Made by a program: the position numbers and the translations under genes. The notes beneath the pieces were generated by a model. That model was not told the DNA's origin, made no database searches, and was given only the letters and a program-made list of their open reading frames with translations. From Nitrosomonadaceae bacterium (GTDB lineage: Bacteria > Pseudomonadota > Gammaproteobacteria > Burkholderiales > Nitrosomonadaceae), in the NCBI GenBank assembly GCA_002721545.1, contig PBKR01000011.1:109034-173033 (forward strand): DNA of 64,000 nt. The letters run 5' to 3'. Of this stretch, positions 22,805-32,830 are shown piece by piece. Position 1 is the stretch's first letter; every line of letters starts with the position of its first letter.

Positions 22805-24747
22805 ATATTATCCTGCTGGGTAATTTTTTGGTATCTTGCTAGCGCCCATAATGGAAAATATTTGGTGTAGCCATGATATTTTAAATAGAAGACCCTTGGA
22901 AATCCTGGTGCAGTGAACCAGGGATCATTCCATAATCCAGAGCTATCTTGTTGGTTTAAAAGGTATTTTATTCCTCTATTTACTTCTTCACTATGAGCTT
23001 CACCTGCTGCCATTAGGCCAAGTAAAGCCCATGCGGTTTGAAAAGAAGTGCTTATTCTAAACCTCCCTGCTAATTTTGGTGCAAAATAGGTATCATTGTT
23101 TTCACCCCATCCACCATCCTCTCTTTGAACTGATTTTAACCATCCTACAGCGCGAATGATAGATGTATGAGAAGTATCTATTTTTGCTAGTCTCAAGGCT
23201 TCTAGTACTGACCAAGTTCCATAAATATAATTACTTCCCCATCGACCAAACCAAGCACCATTTTTTTCTTGTTCATTAAATAAATAGTCTAATCCTTTTT
23301 TTATTGAAATTTGTTGTTCAGATTTTCCGTATAAAGCTAGAAAGCCAGTACAACGGGCACTTACATCACTAGTGGGAGGGTCAAGTAATGCACCATGATC
23401 AGCAAATGGGATTTCGTTAAGATAATAATAAGTATTGTCGACATCAAAGGCACCAAAACCACCATTTTTTGATTGCATGCCGCTAAGCCAGAATGCAGCT
23501 CTTGATAAATTTTTATTATAAATATTAGAGTCTGCCTGATACATTGCCCAAGCTATTGCAGCTGTATCATCAAGATCAGGGTAATGTGGATTTGCGTATT
23601 GAAAAGCCCAGCCACCACCAGCTAGCTTTATATTTTCTTCTCTCCAGTCGGCAGGCGCATCCAGTATTTGTAGAGGAGCTAGCCAGTTAAGAGCTTTACG
23701 GACATATTTTTGATCGGCACCACTATCTTCTTGTAATGCTAGGCTAGCTAGAGCAGTATCCCACACAGGAGATGTGCATGGTTGGCACCAGGCCTGCTCA
23801 TCATCAATGATTAATAATCCTAATAAAGCTTTGCGACATTGGTCCCTATATGGATGCTCATAAGGGTAGCCTAGTAATGAAAGCGCTTCATTGGCATTAA
23901 CCATAGCGGGGAAAATTGCTCCTAGGCCACATTCACCATTTAGTCGTTCTATTATCCATCGCTCTGCTCGCCGGAGAGCAACACGCCGTAGGATATTTGG
24001 AATAAATGGTTCAAATACTGAGGCAGTACGCTCAATAAATAAGAATAAGCGGTTGAGAGGAGTTCTTACTGGGAAATAATCACGTTCTTTTTTTGGGTCT
24101 ATAGTAAAGAGTTCTCGAATATTAATCTTATGCGGATTAGCAGCTTTTGCTCTTAGGCTACATAAGATTGTCAGTGGTACCGTTACTGTACGTGACCAAT
24201 AGGCTATTTTACTTAGATGAAATGGAAACCATTTTGGTAATAAAATAATCTCAACTGGCATAAATGGTACACCTCGCCAGGGGAGTTGCTCGTACATTGC
24301 AAGTAATATTCTGGTAAAAACATTTGTTTTTGATGCACCACCATTTGACAGAATAGCTGTACGAGCAGCTACCATATGTGGAGCATCTTGTGAATCACCA
24401 GCTAGCTTCAATGCATAATAAGCCTTTACAGTACAACTTATATCAAAATGTCCACCATAGTATAGAGGCCAGCCCCCATGTTCCTTGTCCTGCTTGGTTC
24501 GGATGAAGCGGGCAATTTTTATTTCAAGGTCCGTGTCTATATCATCCATAAAATGCATCATCAGTATATATTCGGCGGGAATAGTACAATCTGCTTCAAG
24601 TGGGAAGCACCAATGTCCATCTTTTTTTTGTAAGGCTAATAATGCTTTGCGTGCGGATGCCAAGGCTTTTACTAGTTTTCTAGTATCAGATTTAGAACTA
24701 ATATCCTCCTGGCTCAGATTAGTAAGAGCGTTATCTGTTTCTGTCAT
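22801..24747 (-). CDS. shc: Squalene-hopene cyclase
   Basis: Cyclises squalene to hopene and diplopterol at the inner membrane. The 648 residues fit the family. The catalytic DXDD motif is intact as DLDDTAAIAWAM. Multiple QW repeats are present, including KKDGHWCFPLEAD near residue 40, MQSKNGGFGAFDVDN and NGAWFGRWGSNYIYGTWSVL. It overlaps hpnG by four bases and follows the mlaA-like gene by about 150 bases. This makes the organism a hopanoid producer. The gene is also called hpnF. Confidence 0.97.
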   Translation of the reverse strand: MTETDNALTNLSQEDISSKSDTRKLVKALASARKALLALQKKDGHWCFPLEADCTIPAEYILMMHFMDDIDTDLEIKIARFIRTKQDKEHGGWPLYYGGHFDISCTVKAYYALKLAGDSQDAPHMVAARTAILSNGGASKTNVFTRILLAMYEQLPWRGVPFMPVEIILLPKWFPFHLSKIAYWSRTVTVPLTILCSLRAKAANPHKINIRELFTIDPKKERDYFPVRTPLNRLFLFIERTASVFEPFIPNILRRVALRRAERWIIERLNGECGLGAIFPAMVNANEALSLLGYPYEHPYRDQCRKALLGLLIIDDEQAWCQPCTSPVWDTALASLALQEDSGADQKYVRKALNWLAPLQILDAPADWREENIKLAGGGWAFQYANPHYPDLDDTAAIAWAMYQADSNIYNKNLSRAAFWLSGMQSKNGGFGAFDVDNTYYYLNEIPFADHGALLDPPTSDVSARCTGFLALYGKSEQQISIKKGLDYLFNEQEKNGAWFGRWGSNYIYGTWSVLEALRLAKIDTSHTSIIRAVGWLKSVQREDGGWGENNDTYFAPKLAGRFRISTSFQTAWALLGLMAAGEAHSEEVNRGIKYLLNQQDSSGLWNDPWFTAPGFPRVFYLKYHGYTKYFPLWALARYQKITQQDNI

Positions 24748-24896
24748 TAGATTCCCTTCCGGTATGTCAGGCTGAGTTAGTTTATTCTATATAATAAGCT
24801 GGTAAGATTCTTATTATTTATATCAAAATTATATTGCTAGAGTTGATTTCTTTTTTATACAAAGAAAATTTATCAAGTTTATTGCAGATAAAAATA

Positions 24897-25760
24897 CTAT
24901 GAAGATTTATCGGAGCAGGGATCATTGAGGTACTTAGTATCCGCTGTATCGTAAAGCTCTTCATCAAGATCTTCTTCAGGAAAGAGATTGTCATAATCAG
25001 TTGGTGGTTTACCATCAAATACAAGGTTTTCTCGATGTTGCCAGTATGCCTCACGAGTAAATACATAACGATCTAGCGCGGCCTGATCACGAATACGCAT
25101 TTTCTCTGAATACTGTGCACGCTTATCAATTGCTCCTAGAAGACCTAAGGGGATAGTTACTGGAGCTCCAGCAACAAATCCTGCATAAAATAACATATTT
25201 GATGCTATGGTGACAGGGAGACCAATTACATCACGATTACTACTAGGGCCTAGAATAGGTAAATACACATAAGATTTATTATCCACACCCCAAACCCCTA
25301 ATGTCTGTCCAAAATCTTCATCATGTTTTTTTAATCCGATTGAGGATGCTGGATCAAATATTCCACCTAATCCTATTGTAGTATTTACAACAAAACGCAA
25401 ACTATCACCTAGTCCTTGTTTAACTTTTCCTTGTAATAAGCCATTTAAAGCTACATTTGGGTATGCAAGGTTTGCATAAAAATTTCCAACTGATTCTCGT
25501 ACTGATTCAGGGACACTATCTACATATGAGTCGGCAACTGGTTCGAATACAGATTCGTCTAGAGACTCAGTAACGTTATAAAATTTGCGATTAAATTTCT
25601 CATAAGGATCTCCCTCTATACAGGGATCGCTATAAGGAATTGATTTCGTAATTTTATTTGAGGATGCTTTGCTATTATTTTTATTGGATGTTGTTGAGCA
25701 TCCAGCAAATACCGTGGTAAATAGTATTAGTAAAATAGTAGTTAGACGGCTTAGTTTCAT
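24897..25760 (-). CDS. MlaA/VacJ-family outer-membrane lipoprotein
   Basis: MlaA sits in the outer membrane and removes mislocalised lipids, passing them to MlaC. The 287-residue protein has a lipoprotein signal with FAGCSTT (lipidated Cys about residue 20). The family core follows: DPYEKFNRKFYNVTESLDE, PESVRESVGNFYANLAYPNV, and the LPILGPSSNRDVIGLPV segment. It lies between hpnN and shc on the same strand. That context suggests it handles hopanoids or works with the HpnM and HpnN homologues rather than in a canonical mla operon, but this is inference. Confidence 0.92.
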   Translation of the reverse strand: MKLSRLTTILLILFTTVFAGCSTTSNKNNSKASSNKITKSIPYSDPCIEGDPYEKFNRKFYNVTESLDESVFEPVADSYVDSVPESVRESVGNFYANLAYPNVALNGLLQGKVKQGLGDSLRFVVNTTIGLGGIFDPASSIGLKKHDEDFGQTLGVWGVDNKSYVYLPILGPSSNRDVIGLPVTIASNMLFYAGFVAGAPVTIPLGLLGAIDKRAQYSEKMRIRDQAALDRYVFTREAYWQHRENLVFDGKPPTDYDNLFPEEDLDEELYDTADTKYLNDPCSDKSS

Positions 25761-25889
25761 ACCGCATATCCTGTTTTTTAAAAGTTACGCTATAGTAATT
25801 CGTTTTTAGTGGCTCTGTACAGTAGAAATGGTTATCTTTTTTCTATGATATTTAGTTTTAATTACTTAATCATAAAGCACATTACTATT

Positions 25890-28538
25890 TTAAGAAACCA
25901 CTTTTTTAGATGAAGTATTTAACAAAATCGGTAAAATAAAGAGTGTGCAAATAAGAGTACAAGCTAATCCTACAGTTAATAATATTCCCATACTAGCAGT
26001 TCCTAAATGAGAAGAAAACATTAAACTAGCAAATGTGACCAGAGAAGTTAGAGCACTGTAGAAAACAGCTCGAGCAGTACTGGTATGGATCAGAGTTCCA
26101 CCAGCTAATTTTTCATTACGATTTCGGTGCACCATATGTAGGCTACTATCTAGTCCAATACCAAGTAAAAGTGGAAGAGCAATAATATTAGCGAAATTGA
26201 ATGGTACATTTAACAATATGGTGAAAATACCAATAAATATACTTGATAGGAAGAGTGGAATAAGCACTAATATAGTATACTTTATACTTCGTAATAAAAT
26301 TAATAGCGCTATAACAATACCAGCTAGAGCTAATGAGAATGCTTGTATGAAAGCTTGCACAACAGCCTCTCCAGCTTCTAAATTTATCATGGGAGCACCG
26401 GTAGCCTGTGGTGCAATCTTTTGTATAGCTCGAACAAAGCGCCTTAATGCATCGTTATCATTTATATCTTCTGAAGGGTATACAGCAATTTTGTATTCTC
26501 CTGCTTGACTAAGCCAGCGATTTATCAAAGGCATTGGGAGATCATTTTTATTGAATGTCGTAGAGGTCTCAATAGCAGTCTGCATTCGGTGTAAAGAGGT
26601 AGGTAGAGTTATAAGCAAATCTTCCTCTACCAAGTGTAATAGTTTCTCTTTATTTATCTTCTCATTCTTTTTGAGATGATCAAATACTGCGGATAGTGAG
26701 CTCTTAAGCGTACGGGCAGGAATTATTAGAGCATGCTCAGGTCTTTCGGCAATAAATTTATCAAGGGTATTACTAAGTTTAGTTAATTCCTTTTGTTGCT
26801 TTAGCATCACTTCCTGATTGCTTACTTGTGATGGATAGGACATGGTTAATGGTCCTGTGGTAAGCGCCATTTCTTCAATGAATGGTAATTTAATTTCCTG
26901 ATCCTCTGGAACAAAATCAAGGATTGTTACCACTCTTTTTACTTCTGGTAATTTTGCTAGATCTCTTACTAGAATATCAGTATCTTTACGATTCTTAGCT
27001 AATACAGCTACATACCAAGGCGAGTTATCAACTTCTGAGAGTAATTCTTTAAAAGTACTTACAGCCTCTCCTTTTGGATCTAACATGTTCAATAAATTAT
27101 AGTCAAATTTTAATTGAGGAAAAAGTATGACAGCAGATAATAGTCCAATAAAAATAGCTGTATAACTTAGTTTTTTCCATCTAAATGATATTTCAAGTAT
27201 TTTGCTAAGAGAGCGATCAATATTAGATTCTAATTTAGATTGTTTTGGTGTATAGCGAAGTAAAGCAGGTCCAATAGTAAGAGTAACAAGCAGGCTAATC
27301 AGCATACCAGTACCTGAAATTACTCCTAATTCAGCTACTCCCTTAAAATCTGTAGGTATAAAAGCATAAAAAGCGATAGCATTTGTGAGGGCGCATACAG
27401 TTAGAGCTCCTCCTGCTACTCTCCCAGATTCAAAAATCGCATCTTTATTTGATAGACCTTTTTCTATTATTTCTTGGTATCTTAAGAGAAAATGGATTGC
27501 AAAATCTGCGCCAAGACCAATGTACAGTATTGCAAAAGCAATTGATATTATATTTAGGTGGCCTATTGCAGCAGTAGCAAATGCTGTAGTGAAAATTAAG
27601 CCGAGGATCAGGCAGATTATTACAGCTAATAATAATCTAATCGTACGCATTGCAAAAAACAATACTAATGCAACCATGATAAATGTAATTATTCCAGCAT
27701 ATTCCATGCCACGTAGAGAGCTGTTTAATTCTTCATCTGCCAATGCTATTGCGCCAGTAATGCGCATTTGGATAGGGCTGTCAGCTGTTAGGCCAATTTC
27801 ATGTGCCGCAGCTTGTAATGCAGTGATTGCTTTTTCGGCTGGATATAGCTGGGTAAAATCCTGTTTTGGTTTTACCATTATAAATTCTTGATATCTTTCT
27901 TGTTGAGATTTTCCTCGGAATAGCTCTTGCCATGAAAGAACGCGTGGCGTCCCTGAAAGTCTGGCATTTAAAGTAGTACTCAAGCTATAAAACAATGGTC
28001 CCAGCTCCAGGTCACGTCCCTTACGTAACTCATCTGTTGCACCAGATAATACAGAGGAAAAAGTTTGTAGTGTAGGATCTTTTGCAATATGGGCGATCAG
28101 TGGCTGTGCTTTTGCCATATGATCTATAATTCTTTCTAATTCAGGAATATTTTCGTACAGCAAGCTATTATGTATAAAAAAAGAATCTATATTTGGAGCA
28201 TAGATATCTTGGAAATTCTGTGTGTCATTTTTTAGGAGATCAGAAAGAAGGCCAGCAGTAGCATATGCTTGTTCCGGTGTAGGCGCATCCAATACTACTA
28301 ACATGCTATCATTTTCTTGGGGGAACGTTTTATTGTAATGCTTTAAATTGACGCGAAATGGGAGGTGTTCTGCAAGCATATCGGCAGTGTCTGTATTCAT
28401 ACCAAGGTTTTTTGCTATATATACAGAGCAACTCATAGCAGCAAGTAATGCTACAAGAATTATCCATGGTGCGTAGATATGCGAGGTAGTAGCCCAACGC
28501 CCAAAAGTGCTATAGATATGTCTTTTTGAAGCTTCCAC
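25890..28538 (-). CDS. hpnN: Hopanoid-associated RND transporter HpnN
   Basis: HpnN moves hopanoids to the outer membrane in Rhodopseudomonas and Burkholderia. The 882 residues show the RND MMPL-like plan: one helix near residues 23-42, a large periplasmic loop, a group of helices with GLGADFAIHFLLRYQE, a second loop, and a final helix group with GIGLDSSLHMVHRNRNEK. The start appears to be GTG, because no ATG occurs before the first membrane helix. It lies between hpnM and the mlaA-like gene. Confidence 0.93.
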   Translation of the reverse strand: MEASKRHIYSTFGRWATTSHIYAPWIILVALLAAMSCSVYIAKNLGMNTDTADMLAEHLPFRVNLKHYNKTFPQENDSMLVVLDAPTPEQAYATAGLLSDLLKNDTQNFQDIYAPNIDSFFIHNSLLYENIPELERIIDHMAKAQPLIAHIAKDPTLQTFSSVLSGATDELRKGRDLELGPLFYSLSTTLNARLSGTPRVLSWQELFRGKSQQERYQEFIMVKPKQDFTQLYPAEKAITALQAAAHEIGLTADSPIQMRITGAIALADEELNSSLRGMEYAGIITFIMVALVLFFAMRTIRLLLAVIICLILGLIFTTAFATAAIGHLNIISIAFAILYIGLGADFAIHFLLRYQEIIEKGLSNKDAIFESGRVAGGALTVCALTNAIAFYAFIPTDFKGVAELGVISGTGMLISLLVTLTIGPALLRYTPKQSKLESNIDRSLSKILEISFRWKKLSYTAIFIGLLSAVILFPQLKFDYNLLNMLDPKGEAVSTFKELLSEVDNSPWYVAVLAKNRKDTDILVRDLAKLPEVKRVVTILDFVPEDQEIKLPFIEEMALTTGPLTMSYPSQVSNQEVMLKQQKELTKLSNTLDKFIAERPEHALIIPARTLKSSLSAVFDHLKKNEKINKEKLLHLVEEDLLITLPTSLHRMQTAIETSTTFNKNDLPMPLINRWLSQAGEYKIAVYPSEDINDNDALRRFVRAIQKIAPQATGAPMINLEAGEAVVQAFIQAFSLALAGIVIALLILLRSIKYTILVLIPLFLSSIFIGIFTILLNVPFNFANIIALPLLLGIGLDSSLHMVHRNRNEKLAGGTLIHTSTARAVFYSALTSLVTFASLMFSSHLGTASMGILLTVGLACTLICTLFILPILLNTSSKKVVS

Positions 28539-28567
28539 TATTGAGGGCTGTCCTTCAGGGGAGGTGA

Positions 28568-29215
28568 TTAATTTTCTTCAGCTATTTTGATTTTCTTCTT
28601 GAGCATATCGATAAAAACATTAAATCCTTTTTGCTCAAGGACAGTACGGTATTCTACGCGCTTTAGTGCAAGATCGCTAACTCCATCAGCTAAAACATTG
28701 ATAATTCTCCAACCTGTTTCGTCTTTACGTAGGAGATAATCAAGACTTACAGTATCGCCACTAGATCGGACTAATTGGCTGCGCACCAAAACATAATCTC
28801 TAGGCATTTTTTTTTGTTCAATATATTCAAAATGCTCATTATCATATTTCTTGAACCACCCTGCATAAGTGCTAATACTTAGCTTATGAAAATGATCGGA
28901 AAGAATTTTTTTTTGTTCTGGTTCTAGTTTGGCCCAGAGTCCTCCTAGAATTTTCTTTAAAATAAAATCAAGCTCATGGGAATTTTCGATTATAGGAGCT
29001 AATAGTTTAAAACGACCTTGAAACCCAAGTTTATTTCCCCCCTTCATTCCTTCTAATAAATGAATATGAAGATTACTGATAGTTTTTGCTGGGGCTGTAT
29101 TAGTATCAAAATCTTGTGCTGAGACTATTGGTGTAAATAGGAAGCAAGCTGTTAGCACTAGCCAATATATTACTAGTTTTATATCTATCAAATTATTTAA
29201 TTTTTGTATAGCCAT
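28568..29215 (-). CDS. hpnM: MlaC/Ttg2D-family periplasmic protein HpnM
   Basis: Periplasmic lipid-carrier family (toluene tolerance, Ttg2D); the hopanoid-locus member is called HpnM. The track starts at a TTG directly after the hpnH stop, but I favour the ATG at 29215, which gives a clean signal peptide ending PIVSAQD. Core residues include LDFILKKILGGLWAKLEPEQKK and the C-terminal GWRIINVLADGVSDLALKR typical of MlaC. The product would be 215 residues. It is followed by hpnN after about 30 bases. The earlier TTG start remains possible. Confidence 0.88.
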   Translation of the reverse strand: MAIQKLNNLIDIKLVIYWLVLTACFLFTPIVSAQDFDTNTAPAKTISNLHIHLLEGMKGGNKLGFQGRFKLLAPIIENSHELDFILKKILGGLWAKLEPEQKKILSDHFHKLSISTYAGWFKKYDNEHFEYIEQKKMPRDYVLVRSQLVRSSGDTVSLDYLLRKDETGWRIINVLADGVSDLALKRVEYRTVLEQKGFNVFIDMLKKKIKIAEEN

Positions 29216-29266
29216 ATATCTAATAATTTTATTATAGCCCAATGCAAGGTAGTTTGCTGATTCCAA

Positions 29267-30382
29267 TTAAGGTTTAATTGTCACAGGTATCTCCGAGAGA
29301 GTGTTTTTTTTCTTTTGCTCCTCAACTATCCATTTAGGGACTGGTTCAGCTACCATTGACCCTACAGTTTTTGGTCCCCTTATGGCCGTGAATAATCCTT
29401 TTAGAGGGTGTTGTAGCATATCTTCAACTGCCGTTGCTTCATAACCACAGTGTGCCATGCATTGTACGCATTTTGGATTGTTAGTATTCCCATACTTCTC
29501 CCAAGGAGTGTCATCCAGAAGCTCCTGAAAAGTAGATACATAACCCTCATCGGATAGTAAATAGCATGGCTTCTGCCAGCCAAATATATTACGGGTTGGA
29601 TTGCCCCACGGGGTACAATCATAACTTTGATTACCTGCTAGAAAATCAAGATAGAGTGTTGAGTGGTTTAATTTCCAGTTCCGCTTCCTCTTCTTGCTAA
29701 GTTTAAAAATTCCCCGAAATAAATTCTTAGTATCTTTACCTTTAATAAACACATCTTGTTGGGGTGCACGCTCATAACTAAAACCGGGGGCAATAGTTGC
29801 TCCTTCTATGCCTAGTGTCATAGCGTAATCTAGAAACTCAGCAACGTCTTCTGGGGTTTCACCTTGAAATAGAGTGCAATTTACCGTGACTCTAAATCCT
29901 TTTTTTACAGCTAATTTTATAGCCTCAACCGCTCGATCAAAAACGCCTTCTTGACAAACAGAGTTATCATGTCTTTCTTTCATCCCATCTAGATGAACAG
30001 ATATAGTTAAGTATGGAGATGGTTTGTAGTCATTAATTCTCTTTTTTAATAATAGTGCGTTTGTACATAGATAAATGTATTTTTTACGTGCGATAATACC
30101 CTTTACTATTTTTGGCATTTCTTTGTGGATTAATGGTTCTCCGCCTGGAATTGATACCATCGGCGCACCACATTCATCGACAGCTTGCATACACTCTTCA
30201 TATGAAAGACGTTTATCTAGGGTTTCATTAGGATAATCTATTTTCCCACAGCCGCCACAAGCTAGATTACAACGAAAAAGTGGCTCTAGCATTAAAACCA
30301 TTGGGTATTTTTTTACCCCGTTTATTTTTTGTTTTAACAGGTAACTGGCCACAGCTAGTTGTTGACGTAATGGAACACCCAT
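29267..30382 (-). CDS. hpnH: Radical SAM adenosylhopane synthase HpnH
   Basis: Adds an adenosyl group to diploptene, the first step to extended hopanoids. The radical SAM cysteine motif is intact: CNLACGGCGKIDYP (CxxxCxxC) near residue 38, with GGEP for SAM binding about 50 residues later. I start at the ATG at 30382 (MGVPLRQQLAVAS), since the track's TTG two codons earlier is too near the GGAG. A further cysteine cluster CVQCMAHCGYE lies near residue 305. The product is 371 residues. It follows ispH and precedes hpnM. Confidence 0.95.
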   Translation of the reverse strand: MGVPLRQQLAVASYLLKQKINGVKKYPMVLMLEPLFRCNLACGGCGKIDYPNETLDKRLSYEECMQAVDECGAPMVSIPGGEPLIHKEMPKIVKGIIARKKYIYLCTNALLLKKRINDYKPSPYLTISVHLDGMKERHDNSVCQEGVFDRAVEAIKLAVKKGFRVTVNCTLFQGETPEDVAEFLDYAMTLGIEGATIAPGFSYERAPQQDVFIKGKDTKNLFRGIFKLSKKRKRNWKLNHSTLYLDFLAGNQSYDCTPWGNPTRNIFGWQKPCYLLSDEGYVSTFQELLDDTPWEKYGNTNNPKCVQCMAHCGYEATAVEDMLQHPLKGLFTAIRGPKTVGSMVAEPVPKWIVEEQKKKNTLSEIPVTIKP

Positions 30383-30457
30383 AAGCAAATTTCTCCAAGA
30401 TTAATTTAATAGGCCAAATAATAATCATTCATAGATAAAATTGCTACTTTTATTATT

Positions 30458-31456
30458 CTATTTTGCCGCATAATTAAATGTTTTCTGCTTGCGTAATAGT
30501 GCTGCAGGTAATTTAAAAGTAATATCTTCTGATACCCCTTCCAACTCTTTAATGCTAGTTACTCCAAGGCTTTGTAATCGATCAAGAACACCTTGTACCA
30601 ATATCTCGGGAGTAGAAGCACCGGCAGATACACCTATTCTGGAACTATTGGTGAGCCAGTTTGGAGAAATTTCATTAGCATCTTGAATTAAATAGGCATT
30701 GACACCACTCATTTCACCGACTTCCCGTAGACGAGCAGAATTAGAACTATTTCTGGCACCCACTACTAAAATTACATCCACTTTTTCTGCAAGACTGCGT
30801 ACAGCATTCTGGCGGTTTTGTGTTGCATAACATATATCAGATAATTCAGGGCCTTTTACATCTGGAAAACGATCTTTTAAGGCCTGCACAATGCAACGTG
30901 TATCATCTAAGCTAAGAGTTGTCTGAGTTACATAAGATACTCGCTTTGGATCAGAAACTTTAAGAGCCTGAACATCTTCTACAGAACCAACCACATGCAC
31001 TGTTCCGCGTACTCTTCCGTATGTGCCTTCTACTTCAACGTGGCCTCGATGACCAATAATTACTACTTCATATCCACTTTTATTATAACGTTGAGCCTGT
31101 AAATGCACTTTGGTAACAAGTGGGCAAGTTGCATCAATAATTTCCAGATCTTGAGCTTTAGCAGCTTCCATAACTGCGTCAGATACGCCATGAGCACTGA
31201 GAACAGTTACTGTTTTGGGTGGGATGCTTTTCATATCTTCAGTAAAAATAACTCCACGTGCTTCTAGGTCTTGGATTACTTGTTGATTATGAACGATTTG
31301 ATGCAGTACATAAATAGGAGCCCCATAAAGTACTAGTGCCTGTTCAACAATTTCTACAGCACGCACAACACCGGCACAGAAGCCTCTCGGATTAGCAAGT
31401 ATGGTTTCTATGTTGTTCTCCTTATTGAATATTTTATTAAATTCCCTATATGACAT
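30458..31456 (-). CDS. ispH: 4-hydroxy-3-methylbut-2-enyl diphosphate reductase
   Basis: Last enzyme of the MEP pathway, an iron-sulfur protein making IPP and DMAPP. The 332 residues include ILANPRGFCAGVVRAVEIVE with the first cluster cysteine, DATCPLVTKVH with the second, and DICYATQNRQNAV with the third. The N-terminus carries about 18 extra residues before the conserved start. Directly upstream of hpnH, it supplies the isoprenoid units that squalene and hopanoids need, so its place may be functional. Confidence 0.96.
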   Translation of the reverse strand: MSYREFNKIFNKENNIETILANPRGFCAGVVRAVEIVEQALVLYGAPIYVLHQIVHNQQVIQDLEARGVIFTEDMKSIPPKTVTVLSAHGVSDAVMEAAKAQDLEIIDATCPLVTKVHLQAQRYNKSGYEVVIIGHRGHVEVEGTYGRVRGTVHVVGSVEDVQALKVSDPKRVSYVTQTTLSLDDTRCIVQALKDRFPDVKGPELSDICYATQNRQNAVRSLAEKVDVILVVGARNSSNSARLREVGEMSGVNAYLIQDANEISPNWLTNSSRIGVSAGASTPEILVQGVLDRLQSLGVTSIKELEGVSEDITFKLPAALLRKQKTFNYAAK

Positions 31457-31543
31457 TATTCTAGCACGTAAGTTGCATAAATTATATATGTAAGTTTGTT
31501 AACTATATAAATTATGAGGATTTTATTCTAATTTTAAATTTTC

Positions 31544-32830
31544 TTATATAAACTGATTGGCTACTATTAAATCATGCCAATCAGTTGTATAACTTAGACT
31601 TTTATTGTTTTGTTTCATTTTCCATGGCTGTGTTATACCCTCGGATGCAACTACTAATATTTTTCTCCCCATTTTTGTATTAATTTTATCTAGTATCATC
31701 ATTAGATTATCGGATTTTTCTTGTTTCTCTTTTTTGTTAAACAGGCTAGGTTGGTATTTTTTTCTTGGTACTATTTTAGATAGTGAGATTCCTGCCTTTT
31801 GATATTTATATCCATTGCAATAAATTGTACGTAATCCGAATGATGCAAATTTTGTAAGCACTAGGGTGTTGTCTGTCTGATCTGGTAATGGGATAGTCGT
31901 ACTGTTAGTGTAGCAAGATTCCTTTTTGTTGAATGGGCTGGTACTTATATGAATATGGATTGATCCTGTATATGAATTTTGCTGACGTAATTTCTCAGCA
32001 GCACGGCTAGCATAAAGAGTAATAGATTGTTCTAGATCTTTAAAATCAGTTATTGCTGTGCTAAAGGAGCGAGAACAGGTTATTTTCTTTTTAGGCGCAG
32101 TTGTTTCCTTGAGTTTAAAGCAAACTATATTATTAAGCTCAAAAATAATTTTTCTTAAATAGACAGAGGATTGTAAATTTATCGTTCTTAGATTAAGATT
32201 TTTTAAATCAAATGCAGTGTAAATACCAGTTTTTTGTAATTTTATTGAGAGTTGTTTGCCAATACCCCATACATCTTTCGTATTAATTCTATTTAGTAAT
32301 TTATTTTGCTTCTGTATAGTCATAGCGTTGAAATTGCATACATTCTGAAATGATGAATTTTTTTTTGCAACGTGATTTGCAAGTTTCGCTAACGTTTTTG
32401 AGGATCCAATTCCTATGCAAACAGTTAATCCCGTTTGTTGTTGTATACAATTACATATTTTTTGTGCATAAATAGTCAAGTCATCTTTGCAGAATCCTGT
32501 GAAATCTAGAAAGCATTCATCAATAGAGTATATGTCTTGGTTTGGGCTAAATTTAGATAGGATGCTCATTACTCGATCAGACATATCGGAATATAGCGCA
32601 TAATTAGAAGAGCAAGTAATAATATTATGCTTTTTTGCTAAAGTTTTAAGCTGAAACCAAGGCTCTCCCATTCTCACGCCAAGTGCTTTTGCTTCTTCGC
32701 TTCTGGCAACTATGCAGCCATCATTATTAGAAAGTACTACTACTGGTTTATTTTTTAATTTTGGATTAAATAATTGTTCACAGCTTACATAAAAATTATT
32801 GCAGTCAACTATAGCAATAGAGCAGTTCAT
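31544..32830 (-). CDS. umuC: DNA polymerase V catalytic subunit UmuC
   Basis: Y-family error-prone translesion polymerase. The 428 residues start IAIVDCNNFYVSCEQLF, with the metal-binding aspartate, and contain YSIDECFLDFTGF with the catalytic DE pair near residue 103. GIGSSKTLAKLANHVAKK and a DNA-binding little-finger region follow. It overlaps the umuD stop by four bases, so the two are co-translated. Its C-terminal region is typical of UmuC. Its presence means mutagenic repair. Confidence 0.95.
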   Translation of the reverse strand: MNCSIAIVDCNNFYVSCEQLFNPKLKNKPVVVLSNNDGCIVARSEEAKALGVRMGEPWFQLKTLAKKHNIITCSSNYALYSDMSDRVMSILSKFSPNQDIYSIDECFLDFTGFCKDDLTIYAQKICNCIQQQTGLTVCIGIGSSKTLAKLANHVAKKNSSFQNVCNFNAMTIQKQNKLLNRINTKDVWGIGKQLSIKLQKTGIYTAFDLKNLNLRTINLQSSVYLRKIIFELNNIVCFKLKETTAPKKKITCSRSFSTAITDFKDLEQSITLYASRAAEKLRQQNSYTGSIHIHISTSPFNKKESCYTNSTTIPLPDQTDNTLVLTKFASFGLRTIYCNGYKYQKAGISLSKIVPRKKYQPSLFNKKEKQEKSDNLMMILDKINTKMGRKILVVASEGITQPWKMKQNNKSLSYTTDWHDLIVANQFI

